A stretch of DNA of 14,384 bases, from the NCBI GenBank assembly GCA_024276455.1, contig JAJRXE010000312.1, forward strand, positions 1 through 14,384. The letters are read 5' to 3'. The stretch comes from Calditrichota bacterium. Its GTDB lineage: Bacteria > Calditrichota > Calditrichia > RBG-13-44-9. Each line of letters begins with the position of its first letter. Positions within the stretch are counted from its first letter, which is position 1. Made by a program: the position numbers and the translations under genes. Below, piece after piece: positions 1 to 6,162 of the stretch. The notes beneath the pieces are model-generated. The model saw nothing but the letters and a program-made list of their open reading frames with translations. It was not told the DNA's origin and did no database searches.

Positions 1-569
1 CGGCGCAGACTGCCGGCAATTTCCATCCGAATGATTTCCGGAAGTTGCTGAAGTTGCCGGTACAGGCTCTCAGCAATGCTGCGCGCTTCGGAGATGAGGT
101 GCCGTTCGGAGTATTTGCGTACCAGCTCAATCCCTTTCAGGATTTTCTCCTGCGTTTTGGCTCCGAATCCTTCCAGGTCCACCAGACGATTCTCCTTGCA
201 GGCGTACTCTAACTCTCCGATGGTGGTAATTCCCAGCTTTTCCCACACCGCTTTGACTTTTTTGGGACCCATGCCGGGAATTTTCAACATTTCCAGCAAA
301 CCTTCCGGAAAAGAAGCTTTCAGTTCTTCAAAATCGCGGGACCTGCCGGTGGTAACGATTTCACTAATCATCTCGGCAATGCTTTTTCCAATGCCTTTGA
401 TCTGGGTGAGTCGCCCGCTTCTTACCAGCTCCTGAATGTCTTCCGGGGTGCCTTGCAACACCCGGGCGGCGTTGCTAAACGCCCGCGATTTGAAAGGATT
501 TTCCCCCTTCAGATCCAGCAAGGTGGCATATTCTTCCAAAATGCGAATAACATCTTTTTTATCGATCAT
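1..569 (-). CDS. polX: DNA polymerase/3'-5' exonuclease PolX, N-terminal part (cut by window edge)
   Basis: Family X DNA polymerase; bacterial members fill short gaps in base-excision repair and usually also carry a C-terminal PHP nuclease domain. Seen: 189 residues from ATG at 569, open to the left edge. The reading starts MIDKKDVIRILEEYA and contains a helical 8-kDa-type domain with three helix-hairpin-helix-like segments: IKGIGKSIAEMI (about 57-68), IPGMGPKKVKAV (about 97-108) and LEGFGAKTQEKI (about 132-143). The last visible residues are MEIAGSLR, the start of the GSxRR nucleotidyltransferase signature, so polymerase catalytic Asp residues and any PHP domain lie outside. Full bacterial PolX is about 570 residues, so roughly a third is present. 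GGAG lies 8 bases before the ATG and supports this start. It is downstream of the yhhQ-like gene on the same strand but 294 bases away, so it may have its own promoter. Family call is firm; the missing part cannot be judged. Confidence 0.93.
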   Translation of the reverse strand, partial: MIDKKDVIRILEEYATLLDLKGENPFKSRAFSNAARVLQGTPEDIQELVRSGRLTQIKGIGKSIAEMISEIVTTGRSRDFEELKASFPEGLLEMLKIPGMGPKKVKAVWEKLGITTIGELEYACKENRLVDLEGFGAKTQEKILKGIELVRKYSERHLISEARSIAESLYRQLQQLPEIIRMEIAGSLR

Positions 570-863
570 TTTTCGGTCTCCAAACTTGTTTTAACCATCA
601 GAACGAATCAATCAAATAAAGCGGATTAATTCGTTGCCCCGAACAATTCATTCCCGTCAAAGTACTACTGCTTGAATTTCTTTATGACGATGAATCGCTT
701 TTAATAAAATGACTTCGCGTTTTAATTGTCCGAACTGCTTAACCCCCCTCACATGTTTATTCTCTTGGCAATCGGTGTTCATTTGTTCAAAACCGTGTAT
801 GGCCAGGTTCACTGGCCCTGCCTTTTCAGAAAGCTTTGCAGCCTGGCGACATTGCGAGAATTG

Positions 864-1574
864 TCACTCCGGCGCGGTTTCGAGTTCCGGGAAACGTTTT
901 TCGTGCCAGGCCAGCACCCGGCGGCCAATGTACACAATCGGGGTGTCGAAAATAGCCACCAGGAGTTTTACGAAATAAGTCGTCAAAAGGATGTCGATTA
1001 ATATGTTCTGCTCAAAAACACCGTAGAAAGCAATATACACGAATACCACTGAATCGATGGCCTGACTGATCCAGGTGGAAAAATTGTTGCGCAACCACAG
1101 GTACTTTCCGCCGGTTTTCTTTTTCCAGAAGTGAAACGCCCACACATCGTGGTTCTGGGAGAGGAGGTAAGCGGTTAAACTGGCCAGTACGATTCGAGGA
1201 ATGAACCCGAAAATGGTTTGTAGCGATTGCTGAGAAAAGTCACTGGCATGCGGTTGAAACTGCAGGGCAATTTGCATGGTAATGGTCATGAAGATCAGGG
1301 CAAAAAAGCCCAGCCACACCCCGCGGCGTGCTTCCTTCTTACCGTAAACTTCGCTCAGCAAATCGGTGGCCAGAAAGATGGAGCCGTACATGATGTTTCC
1401 CAGCGTGGCCACAAATCCAAAGAGTTCGATAGTCTTAATCACCTGAATATTGCAGACAATAATGTCGGCGGCAATAATCACGAAGAGCGCCCGTTTGCCA
1501 AATAGCGCAATCGCCAGCAGAGCTAACGAAAAATCCACCGCCAGAAAAATGAACCACCACAATTCGTTTGACAT
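864..1574 (-). CDS. yhhQ: Queuosine precursor transporter, YhhQ/VUT family
   Basis: Inner-membrane carrier of the YhhQ (VUT_1) family; characterised members import the queuosine precursors preQ0/preQ1 for tRNA modification. Seen: 236 residues, highly hydrophobic, about six membrane segments. Family hallmarks are visible: YGSIFLATDLLSEVYGKKEA around residues 63-82, a middle loop with LWLRNNFSTWISQAIDS around 158-174, and DTPIVYIGRR near the C-terminus. Length is normal for the family. The ATG at 1574 has GGAG six bases upstream. No queuosine biosynthesis gene (queC, queD, queE, queF, tgt) is in the window, so whether it takes up preQ0, preQ1 or queuine is open. The leader was checked for a preQ1 riboswitch and none was recognisable. 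It is divergent from the large secreted protein and shares a 297-base intergenic region with it. Confidence 0.9.
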   Translation of the reverse strand: MSNELWWFIFLAVDFSLALLAIALFGKRALFVIIAADIIVCNIQVIKTIELFGFVATLGNIMYGSIFLATDLLSEVYGKKEARRGVWLGFFALIFMTITMQIALQFQPHASDFSQQSLQTIFGFIPRIVLASLTAYLLSQNHDVWAFHFWKKKTGGKYLWLRNNFSTWISQAIDSVVFVYIAFYGVFEQNILIDILLTTYFVKLLVAIFDTPIVYIGRRVLAWHEKRFPELETAPE

Positions 1575-1871
1575 AAGAGACTCCGACGTTTATGGTAACC
1601 TTGTCCTTCCGGAAATTACCAAAGATTCTTAAAAAAACCGCCCTAAAATTAGTGCAGAAGTCAGACTAAAGCAACCTTCCTTTATCTGGCCGGGTCGGAA
1701 ATAAATTTCCGCTTTTTTGGGAAAAAATTTTCCTCTTTTCTTTAAAAATCTGCTACTTTAATCGAAGTTAATTCTTGTTAAAATAAATGATTGGCTGCAA
1801 TTAAAAATTTAACTGGTATTTAATTTGTAGAGAATTTGTTGATCAGAAAAAATTGGACAGGGGAGGTTCTT
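1575..1871. promoter_or_regulatory. Divergent intergenic region between yhhQ-like gene and secreted-protein gene
   Basis: This 297-base AT-rich stretch must hold the promoters of both divergent genes. It contains a palindrome TTCCGGAA (1607-1614) inside a larger imperfect hairpin with arms GGTAA (1594-1598) and TTACC (1616-1620), and the two GGAAA-N4-TTTCC repeats listed separately. I could not fix a convincing -35/-10 pair for either direction; TTTAAT at 1819-1824 is the best -10-like hexamer for the plus strand but lacks a well-spaced -35. Confidence 0.5.
1696..1733. promoter_or_regulatory. Two tandem inverted repeats GGAAA-N4-TTTCC; operator pair or leader terminator
   Basis: Two perfect inverted repeats of the same form sit side by side. 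The first is CGGAAA-TAAA-TTTCCG at 1696-1711; the second is GGAAA-AAAT-TTTCC at 1720-1733. Their centres are 23 bases apart, about two helical turns, which fits paired binding sites for a dimeric regulator. The first is also followed by C and six T residues (1713-1718), so it could act as a weak intrinsic terminator or attenuator for plus-strand transcription that begins upstream. No plus-strand gene lies immediately upstream to be terminated. Which role is real cannot be decided from sequence. Confidence 0.4.
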
Positions 1872-4800
1872 ATGTCCCGCCTGATTTTATCTCTCCTTAT
1901 TTTTAGTATCTGGTTTGCTGGATTGAGTCCGAATGACCTTCGGGCGAGAAATCCTCGTCTGGAGAAGGACAGTCAATCGGTTCTGCCGGAATCGTGGACG
2001 GCCATAACCTTGAATAATTGGATTTACTTCATGTACCCGGACGGAAGGTCCGGAATCACTCCCGGTGGTGATGGGGGAGGAATCTATCCCCGCGATGCGG
2101 TGAATGTGATTTATCAGGATGGGGTGATGTGGGGTGGATATGTTATTCTGGTGGCAGATTCTTCCGTGATTCGCGTAGGAGGGCAGCGATATCGGATAGG
2201 GACGATTCAAGGGTGGATCGAGACACCGGGAGACGGAGTGAATCCGCCGGTGGCAGCGAATCCGAACGATCCCCGCGCCCGGATCTATCGCATCCGCCGG
2301 GACTGGCAAAATCTGGCAAATAATCCGGCCGAACTGCTCCGGGAAGCGCGGGCTTATTACCACCTGCTTCCCAACGAAAATGTTTCGGAGGTCATGCTGC
2401 AGAGAATTCTGGATTCCTATCGGCAGGATTGGGAAGAGTGGCCCGGCGATCTGGGAGCGCCTTTTTACGATCGCAATGGAAACGGCCGTTGGGATCTCGG
2501 TGTGGACGAACCGGGCATCGCCGATGCCGATCAGGTAGTCTGGTGCGTGGTAAACGATCTGGATGCAGATCGAACCCAAAATGCCTGGAATTGTGAGTCC
2601 ATTGGCCTGGAGCTCCAGATCACCGCCTGGGCCTACAACGATCCCGCTTCGATAATCGGCCAAATCATTTTTAAACGCTTTGTGTTGATTAATAAATCAG
2701 GTCACCCCATCGATTCCATGTTCATCGGGCAGTGGTCCGATCCGGATGTTGGCCAATATTACAACGATTTGATTGGATGTGATTCCGTTTTAAATCTTGC
2801 TTTCGCTTATAGTCCTTACGAAGATGAACTGTTTAGGATCATTAACCTTCCAACTCCAGCGGCCGGATATGTTTTGCTCCAGGGCCCCCGCGTTCCTTCT
2901 CCCGGAGATAGCGCGGTTTTCAAAATGCGTACCATTGCGGGATTCAGAAATATAAGTATGACTAATTTTTGCTATTTTAACTGGGATCTGGGGTACCCGC
3001 CTCCGATGGATTGGTATGATGGATATCGATATCTCAGCGGGAAAGTGCTGTACAAACATCGGGACGGGCCCTATTATGACCGGGCCACCCGGTTCCCCTT
3101 GAACGGCGATCCGGTTACCGGCGAAGGCGATCTGGACGGGCGCGGGAAGAATGCGCTTCCCGGCGACCGGCAGTTTTTATTTTCCAGCGGACCGTTTACG
3201 ATGCAACCGGGCGATACGCAAGAGGTTATTGTCGCTCTGGTGGGAGGGATTGGGTACGACCGGCTGAAATCGATCGTGGAGATGAAAAAGTTTGCCCATT
3301 TTGCGAAAATCCTGTACGACCAGAGATTTTCCGGACCGTTTACGCCCTATCCGCCGCGGGTTAAGGCCACTCCGCTGGATCGCTCCATTGTGCTGGAGTG
3401 GGGAACGGATTCCACCGTAATTTCCAGAACCGAACAAACCCAAATGGGACTGGGATTACATTTCGAAGGATACAACGTGTATCAGCTTCCCGATGCCCAG
3501 ACCAATCTTTCCGCAGCAAAAAAAATTGCCACCTTCGATCTTGCTAACGGCATTACCCGGGTCGTGCAAAGAATTTATCTCCCGGAATTCGGTTACTTTG
3601 TGGAAATGCCGGTTCAACAGGGAAATGACAGCGGAGTCAACCGTTATTTAATTGTGGACTGGGATTTTTTGAATAACCAGCCGATTTATCCCGGTCAGAC
3701 TTACTATTTTGCCGTCACCGCCTACGCGATACGAAAGGATGAGCCGCAGATCGGTTTAACAACTACCGAATCGTCCCCCCAGGTTGTCAGCGTCACCGCT
3801 CAGTGGCCCCCACCGGGAGTGCGCTACGAGGGCGAACCGGAACAGTCTCTACCGGTGGAACACGTTTCCGGTACCTCGGAGGGAACGGTGCAAGTCACCG
3901 TAGTTGATCCGGCCGCAGTCACCGGGCACGAGTACGAGCTTTTTTTTCAGCAAGGGGATTCAGACGATACGCTGCGCTGGAATCTGCGCGATCTGGATAC
4001 CGGAGTGCTCGTTCTGACGGATCAGCCGGTAGCCGCCGATTACATTCCACCCATAGTAGATGGGTTACAACTGAAATTGGATCCACCCCCGGCAAAAATT
4101 AAGAGAGTGGCCCAGGTGGATTACCAGGGTTGGGAAGAAATCCTGGACGAGAATCTGAACCTGAGCCTGAACAGCGAGGAATCCCGGCAAGCCGGAGAAG
4201 TGGCATTCTTCCTGGATGCCACCAACAGTGCCTCCAATCCGGCGCAGAATCTGGCCAGCTGGAACTGGAAAGGGGCTTTTGACTACCGCGATTACCTGAT
4301 TGAATTTCCTTTTGCTCCAGACACCGCCGGACAGATTGCCCTCAATCCCTGGGCGGAGTCGCCCGATCCGGAGACCGGGAGCTACTACCTGCGTGGCTGG
4401 TTAAGTCAGACGTATTTGGGGGAAGACAGTGTTGTGCACACGGTGGGGCGGCTGCCCCTGCGGGTGTGGAAGCAGGTGTCTCCCGGCGAATGGGAGCAAA
4501 TTATGGTGGGGGTGAAAGATGTGGACGGCAACTGGTTGTGGAATCCTGCCCAGCGTACCGCCTTCACTCTGGATGGTGCTGAGAACGGTTTCGAACCGCT
4601 GTTCGTGTTCGATTACCCTTACCGGGAAGACAGTCTGCTGAACGACCCTACCCGCGGCGAGCATTACGCCCGGGAACTCTGGTGGGATGAGCAGGAGCAA
4701 CACCGTCAGGTGTTGGGCAAGATTACCTTTGGCATGTGGTTGGACCGGCAAACCGACAAGCTGTTTGGTGGTCCACCGTCTCCGGGGACGGTGGTACGCT

Positions 4801-5240
4801 TTTTTGCTTACCGCAATTTCGGGGTGGACGATGTGTACCGTTTTCGGGCGCCCGGAGTCAAAGAAAGCCTGACCTATGCCAGAGAAGATGTGGACAAGAT
4901 TACCGTGTACCCGAATCCGTACTACGCCTCGAATCCCCAGCAAGGAGGGCGATTCGAGAAGTTTGTAACGTTCACCCATTTGCCACACCGGGCTATTATT
5001 CGGGTGTTCAATCTGGCCGGGCAATTGATTACACGAATCGAGAAGAACGACGATTCCCAGTTCCTGCGTCTCCCATTGCGCAATCGCAATGGGATTTTGC
5101 TGGCCAGCGGGATTTACATCGCTCATATCGAAATGCCGGAGTTAGGTAAAGAAAAGGTGGTGAAATTCGTGATCATCCAGGAACCGGACATGCCATTGTA
5201 CATTCGTCCCATGGGCGTTCCGCAAACCCGGGAGTGGTAG
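1872..5240 (+). CDS. Large secreted protein with fibronectin-like region and type IX-like C-terminal domain
   Basis: Function unknown; probably exported and surface-attached or released. The ATG at 1872 is chosen over an upstream in-frame TTG (1836) because AGGGGAGG (1859-1866) sits five bases before it and the protein then opens with a clean signal peptide, basic MSR plus a hydrophobic core to about residue 25 (LRA). Length is 1122 residues. An N-terminal region of about 480 residues is rich in W, Y, D and P and has a calcium-loop-like DRNGNGRWD at about 200-208. A fibronectin type III-like segment spans about 494-620 (IVLEWGTDS, FEGYNVYQ, YYFAVTAYA). A long beta-rich region without recognised enzyme motifs follows. 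The C-terminal domain, about 1010-1106, has VYPNPYY, FTHLPHRAIIRVFNLAGQ, RNRNGILLASGIYIAHIE and KVVKFVII, like type IX sorting or FlgD-like domains. A 20-residue tail extends past it. Similar architecture is known to me from Calditrichota/KSB1-type genomes (recollection, not a search). Confidence 0.85.
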   Translation: MSRLILSLLIFSIWFAGLSPNDLRARNPRLEKDSQSVLPESWTAITLNNWIYFMYPDGRSGITPGGDGGGIYPRDAVNVIYQDGVMWGGYVILVADSSVIRVGGQRYRIGTIQGWIETPGDGVNPPVAANPNDPRARIYRIRRDWQNLANNPAELLREARAYYHLLPNENVSEVMLQRILDSYRQDWEEWPGDLGAPFYDRNGNGRWDLGVDEPGIADADQVVWCVVNDLDADRTQNAWNCESIGLELQITAWAYNDPASIIGQIIFKRFVLINKSGHPIDSMFIGQWSDPDVGQYYNDLIGCDSVLNLAFAYSPYEDELFRIINLPTPAAGYVLLQGPRVPSPGDSAVFKMRTIAGFRNISMTNFCYFNWDLGYPPPMDWYDGYRYLSGKVLYKHRDGPYYDRATRFPLNGDPVTGEGDLDGRGKNALPGDRQFLFSSGPFTMQPGDTQEVIVALVGGIGYDRLKSIVEMKKFAHFAKILYDQRFSGPFTPYPPRVKATPLDRSIVLEWGTDSTVISRTEQTQMGLGLHFEGYNVYQLPDAQTNLSAAKKIATFDLANGITRVVQRIYLPEFGYFVEMPVQQGNDSGVNRYLIVDWDFLNNQPIYPGQTYYFAVTAYAIRKDEPQIGLTTTESSPQVVSVTAQWPPPGVRYEGEPEQSLPVEHVSGTSEGTVQVTVVDPAAVTGHEYELFFQQGDSDDTLRWNLRDLDTGVLVLTDQPVAADYIPPIVDGLQLKLDPPPAKIKRVAQVDYQGWEEILDENLNLSLNSEESRQAGEVAFFLDATNSASNPAQNLASWNWKGAFDYRDYLIEFPFAPDTAGQIALNPWAESPDPETGSYYLRGWLSQTYLGEDSVVHTVGRLPLRVWKQVSPGEWEQIMVGVKDVDGNWLWNPAQRTAFTLDGAENGFEPLFVFDYPYREDSLLNDPTRGEHYARELWWDEQEQHRQVLGKITFGMWLDRQTDKLFGGPPSPGTVVRFFAYRNFGVDDVYRFRAPGVKESLTYAREDVDKITVYPNPYYASNPQQGGRFEKFVTFTHLPHRAIIRVFNLAGQLITRIEKNDDSQFLRLPLRNRNGILLASGIYIAHIEMPELGKEKVVKFVIIQEPDMPLYIRPMGVPQTREW

Positions 5241-5241
5241 A

Positions 5242-5258
5242 ACAAACATCTTGTTTGT
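5242..5258 (+). terminator. Small AT-rich hairpin just after the stop codon; weak terminator candidate
   Basis: Arms ACAAACA (5242-5248) and TGTTTGT (5252-5258) pair perfectly around a three-base loop, starting one base after the TAG of the secreted-protein gene. No T-run follows, so it is not a classical intrinsic terminator. It may be an mRNA 3'-end stabiliser or another member of the repeat cluster beside it. Confidence 0.3.
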
Positions 5259-5265
5259 CCGTACA

Positions 5266-5291
5266 GGGCAAGCTGGTAGCCTGACCTACTT
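5266..5291 (+). repeat. 26-base hairpin repeat, copy 1 (degenerate)
   Basis: Arms GGGCAAGCT (5266-5274) and AGCCTGACC (5278-5286) around GGT, then the conserved tail TACTT. Compared with copy 2, each arm has one change and the loop one more. The arms still pair imperfectly. Confidence 0.7.
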
Positions 5292-5353
5292 TTTCCCTGC
5301 TTCTCTTGGCTTAGTTGGAAGAAATTGTTTGTTTGTAAAAAAACTGGGTTCAC

Positions 5354-5377
5354 CCTTTGCGCCTTTGTGCCTTGGTG
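5354..5377 (+). repeat. Tandem octamer element (three CCTTTGNG-type units)
   Basis: Three consecutive eight-base units, CCTTTGCG, CCTTTGTG and CCTTGGTG, flanked by a short inverted pair TCACC (5350-5354) and GGTGA (5374-5378). CTTTG-rich short elements of this look occur scattered through intergenic DNA of many environmental bacteria (recollection). It lies between hairpin-repeat copies 1 and 2. No function is evident. Confidence 0.55.
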
Positions 5378-5385
5378 AGAGTATC

Positions 5386-5411
5386 GGTCAAGCTGGGAGC
5401 TTGACCTACTT
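5386..5411 (+). repeat. 26-base hairpin repeat, copy 2 (perfect stem)
   Basis: Arms GGTCAAGCT (5386-5394) and AGCTTGACC (5398-5406) are exact reverse complements around a GGG loop, followed by TACTT. This is the best-preserved copy and defines the repeat. It starts 120 bases after copy 1. Confidence 0.8.
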
Positions 5412-5453
5412 CTTGGGCAGGTCGGGGGATTGACTGCCAGGTAGGACAGCACG

Positions 5454-5479
5454 GGTCAAGCTGGGAGTTTGACCTACTT
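5454..5479 (+). repeat. 26-base hairpin repeat, copy 3 (one wobble)
   Basis: Arms GGTCAAGCT (5454-5462) and AGTTTGACC (5466-5474) around GGG, then TACTT. One C-to-T change against copy 2 still allows a G-U pair in RNA from this strand. It starts 68 bases after copy 2. Confidence 0.8.
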
Positions 5480-5561
5480 TAATCCCGTTTCAGGGAAATT
5501 TTATTGGAATTCTCTTTTCTTCGATTTAGATTAATTCCAAATCCAAACCGGAGGAGGCGAA

Positions 5562-5813
5562 ATGAGTTTACGTGAAATTATTTTGCAATTGGTTCAAATT
5601 GCCATCTTTTTTGCCTTTCCCACCATCTGGAATTGGTTAATCACCGTGATTCCCTGGTGGCCGTTGGATCCCCAATCCACGCTCAATATCCTCATTTTTT
5701 TGGCGGTAACGCTGGTGTCCTGGTTGCTGGGTTATCTGGGAATTAAACGCTTTATCTTACAGTTACAAACCCGGGGATTGGCTGCGGAGGTCACGGCAGG
5801 AAAACAGAATTAA
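5562..5813 (+). CDS. Small two-helix membrane protein, unknown function
   Basis: Not recognised. It is 83 residues long with two predicted membrane-spanning helices: about residues 8-30 (VQIAIFFAFPTIWNWLITVIPWW overlaps this) and about 40-62 (LNILIFLAVTLVSWLLGYLGI). A basic segment (KRFILQLQTR) and a short polar tail end it. The two tryptophan/proline-rich turns (WNWL, PWWP) between the helices are distinctive. It is real rather than chance: GGAGGAGG (5550-5557) lies four bases before the ATG, and the hydrophobic pattern is regular. The basic segment after helix 2 suggests both ends face the cytoplasm. It stands alone, 321 bases after the secreted-protein gene and 349 bases before the kinase gene, on the same strand. 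Could be a stress or envelope-associated small protein; no function is assigned. Confidence 0.75.
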   Translation: MSLREIILQLVQIAIFFAFPTIWNWLITVIPWWPLDPQSTLNILIFLAVTLVSWLLGYLGIKRFILQLQTRGLAAEVTAGKQN

Positions 5814-6162
5814 CTGTTAGTGCCGCATTCTGAAGGGGTGCTTCCGGTCACGGGAAGTTGAAGGAATCCTGCTCTGGTTTCGCTTGCGGGTAAATTAACC
5901 GGGCATATCGGTGCCGTGTTTTGTTGGAACCGAATCCGGCAGCAGGAGAAAATTGGATCTCGAATATTCTTCCTGTTTTTTAGCGGAATGGGAAGGATAA
6001 AAGGTACATCACGTCTTCTCGGGGACGCTTAAAAGTCAATTCTTTCACGTGGTTACATTTTTATTAAAAAATGCCTAAAAATATCTGTTCCAATCAAGAA
6101 TCGGGACACGAGGTCGATAATAACAATCTAAGATAATAGTATGGGATTGGTACCAATATTCC
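5814..6162. other. Gene-free spacer upstream of the hybrid kinase
   Basis: This 349-base stretch has no credible coding frame. The left half (to about 5960) is moderately GC-rich with short complementary segments, for example TGCCG and CGGCA around 5911-5942, but no riboswitch family is recognisable. The right half (about 6040-6162) is AT-rich and likely carries the kinase promoter. GATAAT at 6132-6137 is a -10-like hexamer without a convincing -35 partner, and a 12-base palindrome sits directly before the kinase start. Confidence 0.5.
6146..6157. promoter_or_regulatory. Perfect 12-base palindrome five bases before the kinase start codon
   Basis: ATTGGTACCAAT reads the same on both strands and is separated from the ATG at 6163 by only TATTC plus its last C. 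It occupies the place where a Shine-Dalgarno sequence is expected, and none is visible. It could be a repressor operator overlapping the transcription start region, or chance. Confidence 0.35.

Larger units (their letters stand above)
5241..5561. other. Gene-free spacer rich in short hairpin repeats
   Basis: A 321-base spacer between two plus-strand genes. It holds a small hairpin, three copies of a 26-base hairpin repeat and a tandem octamer element, each listed separately, then an AT-rich stretch (about 5495-5549) that could contain the promoter of the small membrane protein. A further imperfect inverted repeat has arms GGCA(G)GTC at 5416-5423 and GACTGCC at 5432-5438. Open frames crossing it encode no recognisable protein. 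Confidence 0.7.

Noticed and set aside
801..817. Hairpin GGCCAG-GTTCA-CTGGCC after the yhhQ-like gene as a terminator
   Set aside because: The stem is perfect but only six pairs, and no T-run follows on the minus strand; not enough to call a terminator.
1575..1700. preQ1 riboswitch in the leader of the yhhQ-like gene
   Set aside because: Expected because such transporters are often preQ1-controlled, but the minus-strand leader lacks the conserved class I loop and A-rich tail, and I could not fold a class II or III pattern.
1887..2663. 258-codon minus-strand frame inside the secreted-protein gene
   Set aside because: It is antisense to a well-supported gene with signal peptide and ribosome-binding site and shows no protein family character; likewise the 241-codon minus frame at 4401-5126.
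5241..5480. CRISPR array from the repeated 26-base units
   Set aside because: Spacings are irregular (120 and 68 bases), only three copies exist, the repeats are full hairpins, and no cas genes are present.
5835..5900. Cobalamin-riboswitch-like string (GGGAAGTTGAAGGAATCC and nearby GGTGC)
   Set aside because: The conserved GCCACTG box and the surrounding stems are missing, and the downstream gene is a distant sensor kinase, so the resemblance is likely chance.
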